Shown here: positions 1 through 12,838 of the stretch, piece by piece
Layout of the letters: each line of letters starts with the position of its first letter
How positions within the stretch are numbered: position 1 is the first letter of the stretch
Assembly: GCA_936450465.1 (NCBI GenBank)
Contig: OW388291.1
Coordinates: 40,388,873 to 40,452,872, forward strand
From: Gibbula magus
Taxonomy: Eukaryota > Mollusca > Gastropoda > Trochida > Trochidae
Reading direction: 5' to 3'
DNA: 64,000 bases
Position numbers and translations under genes: made by a program
Notes under the pieces: generated by a model
The model's database searches: none
Told to the model about the DNA's origin: nothing
What the model saw: only the letters and a program-made list of their open reading frames with translations

Positions 1-2630
1 ACTACCTTCCTTTTTGATGGTTTACTTCTTCAAGATTCAAGTTTAAAATGGTTCAGTCAATCGCTCCAGCAAAAAACTTTTATGATTTTCAAATGTTGTC
101 TAAACTTTGATAGAAATTTAAGAGTGATAATGTCAGTTGCTTTGATGTAAAAGTTCCATTTACAGTTTGACGTATTTGCTTTAGTAAATAAGTCTACATG
201 GTTAATAAATTCTGTCATTCAGGAAAATCCCATTTTATCATAGAAGAAAAAAATAATGAGATATTAATTAAGTATGCATAATCAATCCTAATGATGCAAC
301 ATAATTGTAAATTAGCAGTACTTTGAAATCAAATTTAAATATTAGGGTCAACTCTGTCAAATCCAACATTTATTGATGTGATAAAGATTATGGTCAACTC
401 TGTCAAATCCAGTATTTATTGATGTGAAAAGTAGATCAATGGAAAGCAAAGAGCAGGATGCTTGAGTAAAATTGGTGAATGATTGATGGCTCCGGTTTTC
501 AGATCTGAGACTAGCACTATTGTATTTTCATATTTCAAATAACTCATCCTTTATAAACAGACAAGACAGATGGAGCACAGGGTGGATCAGGGACGTGACT
601 TGTCTGTTGTTTCAAGGGAACTCTTCGATACCTCCGTTACCAAATCTTCTTGAAGTAGCAGATTCTTCTGAACACTAGCAGTCATCTGATTGGTTGATTG
701 TGGTAGCGTTATACTCTATATCACCCCTCCCCTTATCTCCTCTCTATCTCTAGCCTATTATTGATACCTTCTTGCAGAAGCATCTTAAACCTTCACTTTC
801 TTTGAAGTGCCCCTCGGGGTATTCCTGGGGGTGAGGCTACTTCGCCCCTGGGGTGAGGCAAGAGTATGTTATTGTGCCTGAAGGGTTGGATTTATAGGGC
901 TCTATGATTAAGAAGGTGTGGATGTGTGTCTTTAATGTGTTTATTGCGTCATTAAATCTCTCCAACTGATAGTAGAGATAAGAAGGATTTATAAACCCTT
1001 GTTGACATAATTCATGTTGAGGGATTATCTTAATTAAGAACACAGTAAATTGATTGAATTTTTCAATATCTGATGTGGATTTGAAATTGTTTGTTCTTTC
1101 TCAACTCTCTTTAATAATCCACCATTGTATTTAAAATTCCTTTTAATAAATATTTATATGTTATAAACAAAGAAAGTTTCATCTTTGAGAGGCATTTAGA
1201 AGTTGGTTAATTGAAGAGGAAACAAGTTGTACAGATTTACAACTTCTATATTTATAAAGAAAGTTATCTCATAATTTACACTAACAGGGCGTTTCTGCAA
1301 CAAACCGAATGATGGCCAGTTAGTACAGTGTGTTTCAACATTTGACATCATAAAGAAACAAATACAGTGGTATCAGACAAATTGTCATTCAAATGATAAT
1401 CTGCCCCATACAGCATGCACAGTTTATTTTGGCTATAAGCACAACATATATTCACCTGTGCATTATCCCAACTCCATGAGATTCTACGTCGTTAGGAGAC
1501 ATGACCTTTTCTCACAACTGTTAAAAAATCAGGAGATGAAAAATACAATTGAGTGATGCATCGTATCATCTGATTGGCTGTATCTGCTACACTCGCAAAG
1601 ATATCCGATAGCGCCGATAGAAGCACAGGTTGCTTTGGTGAACTAGTCCGAGTTTTTATCACATATGGAGCATATTTCTAACTTGCATAGAAGATCCATA
1701 CCAGAAAACAGATAAGAGTTCTGTCCTGAAAATCTTCACAAGAAATTTATGTGATCCAGAGGAATGTTTAGCAAGTATGTAAGATTCTAATACTTTTGGT
1801 ACATGTGAGTTAAATGCACTTACTTCTGGCCTAAGACCAAGTTAAGCATGATGTGAGCATGCAGCGAGTTAAGTGCACGTTTGTTGTGACACCGCTACCT
1901 ATTTTCAGTCTCAGCCAAATTGTTGAACTTGCAAACTTGGGATGTATGGAAAACTAATTAATGTGGTTTGGAAAACTCCAGTAAAATTAGGTGAAGATTT
2001 ATGAATTCATCTTTGTTTCACTTGATAATTATCACATGTATATGTAACTGAGTGGAAACCACTTAAACTTGTTAAAGAGGTTTCATAAGTACAGTATAAT
2101 TAGCTGGGTCAGCTCACAAACACATTATTGTCGCTTGTTCAGTCCATCTTATGATACAGGGGACCTTAAAATTTCATAGTTATATTTTTTATTTCTTTAA
2201 TTTTGCCTCTTAATGAGTGTATCTTGTTGCTCATCTCTCCAGCTTCAAGAGCTTCTCATTGTAAACCCACTATTTGTCTCTCATCCCACAGCAGTATCTT
2301 TTGGAAACTGTCCATACCAGAATGTGTGACAAGGTAATCCTTCATTGGTATATTCCTCCACCAAACACCATGGTTTGTATTTTGGTACAACCACGGTTTA
2401 AGTGGTCGAAGATTATATTTCTGAAAATGGCAAAAGTGACTGCCAGAGGAAACTGTCCATACCTGACTGTTGTGACGAGTTAATCACCTGTTTACCTACA
2501 TACCTACATCAATACTCAAACACACAGTAATCTAGCTTGGAAAGGTCAGACGATATACCAAAGTGTCAAACATTGAATCCTCAAAATGGCATACATGGCT
2601 CTGAGGCAGTCCGAGGAAACTGACAGAACT
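1..2630. other. unannotated AT-rich DNA
   Basis: No exon, RNA gene or transposon was recognised here. The open frames are short, lack conserved motifs and look like chance. A 46-bp direct duplication lies at 346-427, and a short GC-rich patch with CCCCTCGGGG and two TGGGGTGAGG-like copies lies near 808-860. Confidence 0.5.
346..427. repeat. 46-bp direct duplication
   Basis: The block beginning GGTCAACTCTGTCAAATCCA occurs at 346 and again at 392. The copies are adjacent and nearly identical. It is a local tandem duplication with no visible coding content. Confidence 0.85.
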
Positions 2631-2731
2631 GTTCATACTGGTGTTGTGACAAGTTCATACTGGTGTTGTGACAATTTCATACCTGGTGTTGTGACAAGTT
2701 CATACCTGGTGTTGTGACAAGTTCATACCTG
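2631..2731. repeat. 22-23-bp tandem repeat, about 4.5 copies
   Basis: Units starting TTCATACTGGTGTTGTGACA begin at about 2631, 2653, 2675 and 2698, with a partial unit at 2721. Later units gain one C (TACCTGG), changing the length from 22 to 23 bp. Confidence 0.9.
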
Positions 2732-3653
2732 TATAAATACCTACATTAAAAGTAAAACATAATGTACAGTTGATTGTTCTAATTAGACGAGCCACCAAAA
2801 TGTCAAACTTTGAGTTCTTATCATAGCTACAGTGGCTCCAATCTGTCAGAGATCACTTTCAAAGAACTGTATACGTACCTGCATAGTATACCAAACATAT
2901 AACTGCAGAACATAAGAATTTCAGCCAAAGGTTATAACTAAGTGGCAAACTTTATTGTATTGGAACATACTTTGTGAAAGTGCCAGTTTAGTGTTGGTCC
3001 AAAATACTTATAAAATTTATTTCACTTGTCAATGCCACTGTACTTTAATGGTAAACAGTATTTGAAGCTGCCAATCTTCATTCTATATTGCAGGTACAGA
3101 CATGGCAGGATGTTCCTCAATGTTGAGGTGATAGGAATCAGAGAATGCAACACAGATGTTTTGTTGTTAAACCAAGAGTAACCTGTGCTTATGTGTTGGT
3201 GTTGAAGGTATTGGATATCAGACATCACCATTGATACTGGGAGAGAGACCCACCTCCATGTTCTGCAGGCAGGTAGCATATCATCCATGTCCAATACACA
3301 GAACAGGTGTACTGGGCCGGAGGATATTTTCAAGATATCTTTTGGCATTATTGATACATTCTGAAGAGAGGAGAGAGAAGTACACCCCTTATTACTGCAT
3401 ATAGAGAGGGGACAATAACACTACTGAAGCTATGTTTTCAAGGTTTCCTACATTGATGTTGATACTACATAAGAGACATGTACACCCCACATTGTCTGAA
3501 ATTGGAGAGGGAATAGCACTATGATAGGAAAGCCAAGTATCCTTTGTGTTCCTTTGCTCTGAAAGCAGGTTGAGCAAGTTGATATGTTTCAATTGTTCTG
3601 ATTAAATTGTGGATATCAAAGAAATACCGAATGCACATTTCCAATCCAATTTC
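2732..3653. other. unannotated DNA
   Basis: No recognisable gene or mobile element. A minus-strand open frame of 108 codons at 3022-3348 has no motif I recognise and is not supported as a gene. Confidence 0.45.
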
Positions 3654-3773
3654 AAGCAGAGAGTAGCTAGATATGGAATATATCATCCTCTGTAAGCAGA
3701 GAATAGCTAGATATGGAATATATCATCCTCTGTAAGCAGAGAGAAGCTAGATATGGGATCTATCGTCCATGTA
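3654..3773. repeat. 40-bp tandem repeat, 3 copies
   Basis: Three head-to-tail units start with AAGCAGAGAGTAGCTAGATA or close variants at 3654, 3694 and 3734. The third unit is the most diverged. Confidence 0.9.
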
Positions 3774-6700
3774 ACATACTTCCCTGCAGTTAAGCAGGTG
3801 TCAGTTGAAGCCCAGGGAGTGTGTTGTGACATGCTGAACACCTGAACTGCTTCATTACATACAAACAGACATGCTCACTCTCACTGGAGCTGCTGCTGCA
3901 ATTATCACTGGTCATAACACGTGTGTAGGGACCATTGTGTCTACATGCCGTGAATCATTACTGCTCACAGACGGAGAAATGGCCGCACTCCACATACCTG
4001 CGAGTTATTAGCGTCTCAGAATTGTGTAGCCTTTCATGTAGATGATGGGTAAGCAATGTTTAAACATTTGACCGTTTAACCAGAGGAAAATACCAGGAGA
4101 ACTTCACTTTTCATCCTTCTCCCGCCTCTCTTTGAAATACTGCCGCAGTGACAATTGTTCCCAACTATGCAGATTTGGGTCAAGATAGACGCTGTTTAAC
4201 CTTTCTTTTACTGTTTTATCAATTAGAGACTGTTTCTCCTGGTTCAGACACGTCCCAGATATGTGGCTTGGTGCCGATGTGATAATTAAATGTTTCTGAT
4301 CATAAAGATGAAATGAGTCTCAAAGGCATAACATTCTTACATGAAGGTTTCTCCTACAGGAGATGTATGGTTGGGTCGCTGTGGCACCACTCCGTGTTCT
4401 CTATAGACACAGGGCTTCTATAAACCACTCTAACTCTTTCATAAGATTTTCTTCTTCATGTTAGGAATTTCATTTGAAAATATAGATCTATGCTGTCCTC
4501 CTTTTGTGTCTGTTATATACTCGATAATAATTTTAGTGTCTGAGAAACGAATAAGTCAAACTAGTGATGAAGCAAACCTTTTACTTGAACAGCCAGCCTT
4601 TCACAGAACAAATAATTGAGACACTCTGGAACCTGATTCAGTAATCAAATACTTTTATAAAAATTAAGTGTCGTACCTGAGAGATTACAATGAGCGTGTT
4701 ATATTCATACAATCTGTTAAAGACCTGAAAAACAATTACCTGAGATAATACAGTGGTTGTTTAATTTATCTTCTTAGCTTCAGTACTTCATATATTATGT
4801 TACTGATCTAAAAGAATCCAATATTTTATAAAGTATTAAGTAGCATCAGATAATTGATATTTACAGATTGAGCAGACCGAAAGGCAGACCTAAAATTCTT
4901 GTCCAGTGCACTGGTGTTGCTGAAGATACAAGAAAGAGTTCTATTATACCATTGATTGTCTCTGAACCTCCCAGTCTAACCCATCTAGCTCATACAACCT
5001 TGTACAGTGGAAAGTTCCTTCACTGGCTTAGTTAGAATTTCAAAGAAATGTTGAGTGAGAGTATTTGGACCCCCTGCTGAGCCGATTCCAAGATGAGGAG
5101 GTGTTGTGGTATGTGGCTCCCTCTATCACCGCTGATAGTCTTTATATATATATATATATACTGGACACCGGGCAACTACACTCGCCACTATGTTACACTT
5201 CTGTCTCTGTCATACAAATTTCAATAAAATGAAGTTAAAAAAGAATTCTGAGATCGCCCCATTTCCTGATAAAGCTTTGTCAACTTCCAGACATTTGAAA
5301 TCTGTGTTTGCCTTCAAATGATGGGTCTGGTCTTCAGACCAAATGCACTTCCCTCGGAGTGTTTATAAGTTGAGCACTGGGCAATGAGACTGACCGGTGT
5401 GCTGACCACTTGTTAAGGGGAAGTTAAGGATATGTTTATTGTTATTGGTCATCTACCAGGTAGATATGTGTAGGTAATGAGGGAAGCTGGATTCCTCTGT
5501 AGATATACATGCTGGTTGTTTGTGAGAGATGGGGGTGTTTGTATGTACTGGCATGTTTCACATTGATGCACGGTTCACATGGAGCCGGTGTATATACACC
5601 GTACTGCACCACACACCGGCACCTATCTGTGTTTATACACCTATCCTGTGATAACTGGTGTATTTACCTACTCAGGCTCTCCTCTTGCTGGTATTTAAAG
5701 AACAAAGTCTATTTTAATGTGTTCCAATGTCAGAAGTTATCAACCTTCTATCTTTGTTTCACAATTGGAGTAATCAATCACTAAAATAAAATCTTATATT
5801 TTATGTTTTTGAAAGGAGCAAAAATAATATTTGATAAATATGAACATGTATAAATCTGGACAGAAACAATAATATCAAACAATGACAGAAACATGTTGAA
5901 TAGTAATGAAATTAAGTAATATCAAATTTAAAAGAATGTGATATTGACAGAAATATTTGACATAAATACAATGAAATATTAGCTAACAATGACAGAGATT
6001 TAATTAGTATTCACGATGGTGATGTAGTAAACAAGAAACAACACAACGGGTTGATTGGTATTCAGGATGGTAAAGAAATAAACAACACATAACATGCACT
6101 CTCTAATCCTGACATGACATACGTACCAGGAGTGTCTGTCATATATATTATATAGATAACTAACTGTGTCAGCACGACCTGGGTGAAAACAATACATTTT
6201 GTTCCAGCTTTCTGTGTATTGGAACGTTTAATATCCACAACAAAATGAAAACTGGAATGTATATTAAAAAAAACATTAATATAAAAAGAAACTGCAGAGG
6301 AATTATATCAAATTTTGGAAATCTTTCATAGCAGGCATGAGTCATTTCTCTCTTGTTGTCCATGCGCTGAAACTTCATATATGATACCTAGATGATATAT
6401 TACAATTTAAAATTCATATAATGTTTTTGTGTAAAAACTAGCAACAGCTGACAACAGTTCATTTGCAATATTCCAAATTTCATGAGCAATGAAATTGTGT
6501 TTTCAATTCGTAAACATTTTATAACAGTATTACGGTAAACTTTCATTAACAGTAAAATTGTGTTATAAATTTGTAAAATTTTGATAACTATTATATTTGG
6601 AAATACATGATATCAATTTTTTTATTAATTAATAACAATTGGAAACACATGCTATAAATTTTAAATTTTGATAACAATTACAATTGGAAATACACGCTAT

Positions 6701-7768
6701 CAATTTTAAATATTGATAAGAATTTCAATGAGGTTGTCATGGTGACAGTTTTATGTATTTATAGTTGACAGGTCCAGTAGCTCTAAGAGAGCAGAGTGTC
6801 TATCAGCTGATCAGGGTATTAAACCTGCAGGGAGCAGCCATAATTGATGGAGTGTGCCTTGTGAGTGTCCCCCCAGGAGCTGACCATTCACTGACCATAG
6901 GGGGCAGGAGCAAATGACCACATAGACTGGTCCTAGTCTCCAATATGAAATAGAAGGGAGACCAGGGCCTAGAGAGTTTGGAAAATCTTAGCCCTGTGCA
7001 AGAAAGTGTCAGGACTTTGATGGAGTAATTTATTAATTAGTTTAGGCCCTCAAAATTTTGATACTTATGCAGTTAGTTATCATTGCAATCTGATAGACCA
7101 TTGACATTTGGGACATAGCAGATCATATACCATTGATTGACCCCTATGTTAATCAATGTTTTGTTGTTTTAAAAGGAGGGTTCTATCAGGGTATTTTTTG
7201 TGGAAAAAAAATTTGAGAGGATATTCAAGTATACACATATATGTTATTAATACATGATTAAAACATAGTCAAATTGAAAGATACTAATGAAGATTATATT
7301 TTGATGATCTTATATTTCACAACTTGATAAAGACAAGTGCACACTTGTTCAAAAATAATAACAATATCAAAGAATTGAAGCCATTATCAGCGCTGCGAGT
7401 GGGGAAAACTTCACTATGGCCTAAAAGAATATTGTTTATTAGTTGTATGATAAGTTATGTGTTACTATGTGAATATGCTATCAGTGTATGTGTTTTATTA
7501 TTTCAAAAATAAAAAATTAGGTTAAATTTAGCGTGTTTTTATTTTACGAAACGTCAAATATCCAGGATGGCGGTTCTGCCGATAAATCGGTGATAGAACT
7601 TTCCCTTTAAGAGACTGGACATTTCTTGAAAAAATGCATCGGAAAATGTGATGGTCACTAAATATTGAGGAGACTGATATTATGGTTTGGGGAGATAATG
7701 ATTGTGAGACGGTGAGACAGTCTACATCTGACCACACAACAGGAGATTCAACATCTGTGAATTGGGCT
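3774..7768. other. unannotated AT-rich DNA
   Basis: No coding region was recognised. The stretch holds a short (TA)n tract at about 5142-5160 and a degenerate AT-rich repeat at about 6520-6730. In the latter, phrases like TTGATAACAATT and GGAAATACA recur every 55-65 bp. Confidence 0.45.
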
Positions 7769-7875
7769 TATATCTGCTACATCATTAAAGTAATTAAACT
7801 TGTTATAACTTTATTGAAACTATATCTGCTACATTATTGAAGTAATTAAACTTGTTATAACTTTATTGAAACTAT
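7769..7875. repeat. 52-bp tandem duplication
   Basis: Two adjacent copies start TATATCTGCTACATCATTAA at 7769 and TATATCTGCTACATTATTGA at 7821. They differ at very few positions. Confidence 0.9.
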
Positions 7876-8539
7876 AGGAGGTATTGATAAACTCTCCAAA
7901 TCTGATTTGACCTTGGTAGTGACCTTCATATCCTGGGTATTTAAAAATTACTTTAAATAATTTGATATTTGTAACTGATAAGATTGTCAGGATATATCAC
8001 TTTAGATTTATTATAAAATGATGAATGTTATTAAAGAAATAATGATTGAATGTGATAGCTGTCTGAAACAATATCATCACCATGCAAATATAAAGTTTTA
8101 TTTTGAATAACATTATGGAACAATTTTATTTCCAATCCAAAAGTTTAGTCCTAACAATTTATTACAGAAACCAATATGCATGGAGAATGTTAGACTAGGA
8201 GAAATGAAAAGATTTATGAAAGTGATCATCTATCAAAATATACCAGCAACATTGTAAACCAAATGAAGAATATACCTGAAAGGAATCTGACATCTGTCCA
8301 TATATATTTAGAGGAATATAAAACACAGGATATTTACAATGTGTAATGTCAAGTGCATCACAAGTCCCAAACTACTATATACTTAAATACTATCTAAAAT
8401 CATCAATTACCACACTCACAATTTTTTGTAAACACATAGGGGACCTCTGTACATACCTAAATGTCCCCCCCCCCCCCCTCTCCCCCCAAAACCCCCCATC
8501 TAGTACCCTCCTTATCTTTCCCTGTCCCCCTCCCTAACA
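7876..8539. other. unannotated DNA leading into C-rich tract
   Basis: AT-rich with no gene seen. At about 8464-8540 the composition changes to long C runs and CCCTCC-type sequence that leads into the adjacent minisatellite. Confidence 0.45.
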
Positions 8540-10270
8540 CCCTCCCTGCCCATCTCTTCCTTCACTGTCCCCTCTCTGCCCTCCTCTAACCTCCCTGCCC
8601 CTATATCTGCCCCTTCCCATATTCATGCCCCCTTTCTGCCCATCTCTTCCTTCACTGTCCCCTCTCTGCCCTCCTCTAACCTCCCTGCCCCTATATCTGC
8701 CCCTTCCCATATTCATGCCCCCTTACTGCCCATCTCTTCCTTCACTGTCCCCTCTCTGCCCTCCTCTAACCTCCCTGCCCCTATATCTGCCCCTTCCCAT
8801 ATTCATGCCCCCTTTCTGCCCATCTCTTCCTTCACTGTCCCCTTTCTGCCCTCCTCTAACCTCCCTGCCCCTATATCTGCCCCTTCCCATATTCATGCCC
8901 CCTTACTGCCCATCTCTTCCTTCACTGTCCCCTCTCTGCCCTCCTCTAACCTCCCTGCCCCTATATCTGCCCCTTCCCATATTCATGCCCCCTTTCTGCC
9001 CATCTCTTCCTTCACTGTCCCCTCTCTGCCCTCCTCTAACCTCCCTGCCCCTATATCTGCCCCTTCCCATATTCATGCCCCTTTTCTGCCCATCTCTTCC
9101 TTCACTGTCCCCTTTCTGCCCTCCTCTAACCTCCCTGCCCCTATATCTGCCCCTTCCCATATTCATAACCCCTTTCTGCCCATCTCTTCCTTCACTGTCC
9201 CCTCTCTGCCCTCCTCTAACCTCCCTGCCCCTATATCTGCCCCTTCCCATATTCATGCCCCCTTACTGCCCATCTCTTCCTTCACTGTCCCCTCTCTGCC
9301 CTCCTCTAACCTCCCTGCCCCTATATCTGCCCCTTCCCATATTCATGCCCCCTTACTGCCCATCTCTTCCTTCACTGTCCCCTCTCTGCCCTCCTCTAAC
9401 CTCCCTGCCCCTATATCTGCCCCTTCCCATATTCATGCCCCCTTACTGCCCATCTCTTCCTTCACTGTCCCCTTTCTGCCCTCCTCTAACCTCCCTGCCC
9501 CTATATCTGCCCCTTCCCATATTCATAACCCCTTTCTGCCCATCTCTTCCTTCACTGTCCCCTTTCTGCCCTCCTCTAACCTCCCTGCCCCTATATCTGC
9601 CCCTTCCCATATTCATAACCCCTTTCTGCCCATCTCTTCCTTCACTGTCCCCTCTCTGCCCTCCTCTAAAATCCCTGCCCCTATATCTGCCCCTTCCCAT
9701 GTTCATGCCCCTTTCTGCCCATCTCTTCCTTCACTGTCCCCTTTCTGCCCTCCTTCCATCTTCTTTCTTCTTGTCCCCTTTCTGCCCTCCTCTAACTATG
9801 TTGCCCCCTCCCTTCCACAGTCTGTGCCCCCCTCCCACATTCATGCCCCTCTCTGCCCTCCCACCTTCTTGTCCCCTCTCTGCCCTCCTCTAACCTCCCG
9901 CCCCCCACATCTGCCGCCTCCCATATTCATGCCCACTTTCTGCCCTCCTCCCACCTTCTTGTTCCCTCTATGGCTTCCTCTAACCCTGCTGCCCCCTCCC
10001 ACATTCATGCCCCCTCTCTGCCCTCCTCCCACTTCTTGCCCACTCTCTGCCCTCCTCTAACCTCCCGCCCCCATAACTGCCCCCTTCTATATTCATGCCC
10101 CCTTTCTGCCCTCTTCCCACCTTCTTGTCCCCTCTCTGCCCTCCTCTAAGCCTGCTGCCCCCTCCTTTCCCCTGTCTGTGCCCCCCTCCCAAATTCATGC
10201 CTCCTTTTGTGCCCCCCTCCCACCTTCTTGTACCCTCTCTGCACTCATGTTCTCTCCCTGCCTGCCACAG
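8540..10270. repeat. 90-bp pyrimidine-rich minisatellite with degenerate tail
   Basis: The phrase CATCTCTTCCTTCACTGTCC recurs exactly every 90 bp from 8551 to 9631, then after 89 bp at 9720. That makes about 13 full units, followed to about 10270 by decayed CCCCTCTCTGCCCTCC-type units. Neighbouring units differ mainly at CTTTCTG versus CTTACTG, CTCTCTG versus CTTTCTG, and ATGCCCC versus ATAACCC. Since 90 is divisible by three, long open frames appear on both strands: a 422-codon Pro/Leu/Ser-rich frame on plus and Arg/Gly-rich frames on minus. I read these as products of the repeat, not genes. The strand bias toward pyrimidine could favour unusual DNA structure. Confidence 0.95.
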
Positions 10271-11719
10271 GTGTGAAGCAATAGGAGCTTATATATTTAT
10301 TTATTTATTCATTCCAAGCCCCCATTGGGTAGGTAAAGCTTGGATCAACCACAGCTGGTCAGTTGCATTGGTCAGACAGCTGGTCACTGTAGGCGCTTGG
10401 TCAACTCGGCATGTACTGGTCAGTTTGACATCTGAAGGTTCAATCAACTGAGATAATGAATAAGTTAGTGGTTACAAAAAGTATGATATGTTAACAAAAT
10501 ATTGACAAAGGAAGACGTTTCATTGATGTTTGACTTCTCTTCTTTGTTCATTTGAATTCAAGATAAATTCTGATAAAGAGTCTAAAAGCTGAAGCTGAAA
10601 ACATGTCAGTTTTCTTTGAATATACTAGTATGCATATAAAATGAAAATAGAATTGTTCTGTGAAAATAGCTGATATTAACACATTAATTTACACATGAAA
10701 TTCATTTGTTATATGCTGCATGCGTTTGTACAGTTGCTTGCTTGGTGTAGAAACTTCTGGTTCAGTGTCCATGAGTGATTGATAGGAACTTGTGGAAATA
10801 TGACAATGTAATTTTGTTGATCAACTCTATGGCAACAGTAAATGAAATAGTGTATGTATGTATGTATGTATGATATTATGATTATCCTGCTCACAGAAAA
10901 CGATGTCCATGATTTATATGAAGTTCTTACCTGAGAGGATGTGATATAAATTAAAGTTTGCTGATATTTTATGTATTTTGATAAGAACCTGTGAAGAGTT
11001 TTTGAGACTGGTTGACTTCTTCAGATAAAAATCAAAAATCACAAATCACCTGGACAATTCTCAGACCTACTAAACTGATAAACTAGGCCAGGTACGGCAG
11101 GACTGCAGATGGGGTTGTCATGCAGGAACACATGTAGCATCTGGTGTCAATTAAATCATTATAAATGTACGATAGAAACACAAGAAACGATCGAACCACA
11201 ACAACCGCTGGAAATCCTTAATCCGGGCCAAGCCTGTGTGATGCTATCAGCTTCTTGCAGTGTTAAGGTGTGGAAAATGATTATTTATTTATTGATTGGC
11301 AGGTCACAGGTCATGGTTTTTATATATACACATCTGTCTGTTCCTTTGTGATTACTTACATTAAAATCCAGTTGTTATTATTGAAATTTTTTTTTTGTTC
11401 AATAAAAAGTGTGATACACTTTGAAACCAATTCATATTCAGAATTTGATTAAAGCCAGATGGAAACTGAGGACTCGCATCTATGTCTGTATTCCTATCAT
11501 TGACATTTAGATTTACTTAATGACAAATTCAGCTTTGATCTCAATCATTGTCGTAATTAACCAGAACACATCATAGCATATAGAACATAAATTGATATAG
11601 AACAAGCATTTATATAGTACATACATTTATATACGTCACTGTTAATAAAACTGTTTATGTGCAAGGGAGTGGCATTGATATAGCGGGGGGGTAAGCATGT
11701 TTTGCGTGTTTGCACTTTT
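10271..11719. other. unannotated DNA with (TGTA)n tract
   Basis: No conserved coding sequence was recognised. A (TGTA)n microsatellite lies at about 10851-10872 and a T-run at about 11386-11396. Confidence 0.45.
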
Positions 11720-12838
11720 ATCCCCCGCCGCGCGTTTAGCGCGAAGCGGGGGATATAGTATTCGGCTGCGTCCGTCCGTACGTCCGTCCGTCCGTCCGTA
11801 CGTCCGTACGAAATGGAATAACTCAAATACCATTCACTTGATTCTTTTCATATTTTGCATATGGGTTCATCATAGGAAGAGTAATGTTCCTACAGTAGTT
11901 TGAGACCTTGACCTTCATTTCAAGGTCACAACGAGACTTTGTCATTTTACCCTTGTCAGCGGGATATCTCAATAACCATTCGCTGGATTCTCTTCATATT
12001 TTATACATAGCTTCTCCAAGGCAAGACGACGGGTTGATTAGATTTTGGTGACCTTGACATTATTTTCAAGGTCACAGCGGAACTTTGAAGTTTTCAACAT
12101 GTTAATGTACATGTAAAGCTTGTCAGCGGGATATCTCAAGAACCATTTACCGGAATTCCATCATTTCTTGCACAAAGCACCTTCTAGGGATGATGATGGG
12201 CTGATTAGATTTTGGTGAAATTGACATTATTTTCAAGGTCACAGCAGCACTTTGAAGTTTTCAACATGTTAATGTACATGTAAAGCTTGTCAGCAGAATA
12301 TCTCAAGAACCATTCACTGGAATTCCATCATTTCTTACTCAAAGCACCTTCTAGGGAAGACGACCGGCTGAATAGATTTGGGTGACCTTGACATTATTTT
12401 CAAGGTCACAGCAGAACTTTGAATTTTTCGACATGTTAATGTACATGTTAAGGTTGTCAGCAGAATAACTCAAGAACCATTCACCGAAATTTCATTATAT
12501 CTTACAAAAAGCAAAAGGACTGATAAGATTTTGGTGACCTTGACATTATTCTCAAGGTCACAGTGGAATTTTAAATTTTTCGACATGTTGATGTACATGT
12601 GTGTAATACTTGTCAGCGGGATATCTCAAGAACCATTCACTGGAATTTCATCATATCTTACACAAAGGGTAGATTAGATTTTGATGACCTTGCCATTTTT
12701 CTCAAGGTCACAGTGGAACTTTGACTTTTTTAACATGTTTGACGGTCAATTTTGCTGATCTTGACATTATTTTTAAATTTTGAAGTATTAATTTGCGGCG
12801 GGGGATCATGTCACCTTAGTGACAACTACTTGTTTTCA
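11720..12838 (+). mobile_element. Helentron-associated (DINE-1/pearl-type) non-autonomous element, copy A
   Basis: The left end is a GC-rich hairpin in which CCCCCGC pairs with GCGGGGG (11722-11752). A GTCC/GTAC microsatellite follows at 11770-11810. The core has about six degenerate tandem units of roughly 150-170 bp, each with phrases like TATCTCAAGAACCATTCACT and a TGACCTTGA...TCAAGGTCA inverted pair. The right end has GCGGCGGGGG (12795-12804), the inverse of the left end, then a stem-loop TGTCA-CCTTAG-TGACA (12809-12823) and the end phrase ACTTGTTT. Order and parts match the known layout of Helentron-associated elements: subterminal inverted repeat, microsatellite, tandem core, 3' hairpin. 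No protein is encoded. The exact outer boundaries are uncertain. Confidence 0.7.

Noticed and set aside
8625..9893. 422-codon Pro/Leu/Ser-rich open frame
   Set aside because: It is the translation of a 90-bp minisatellite whose length is divisible by three. The opposite strand is open too, and there is no splice or start context.
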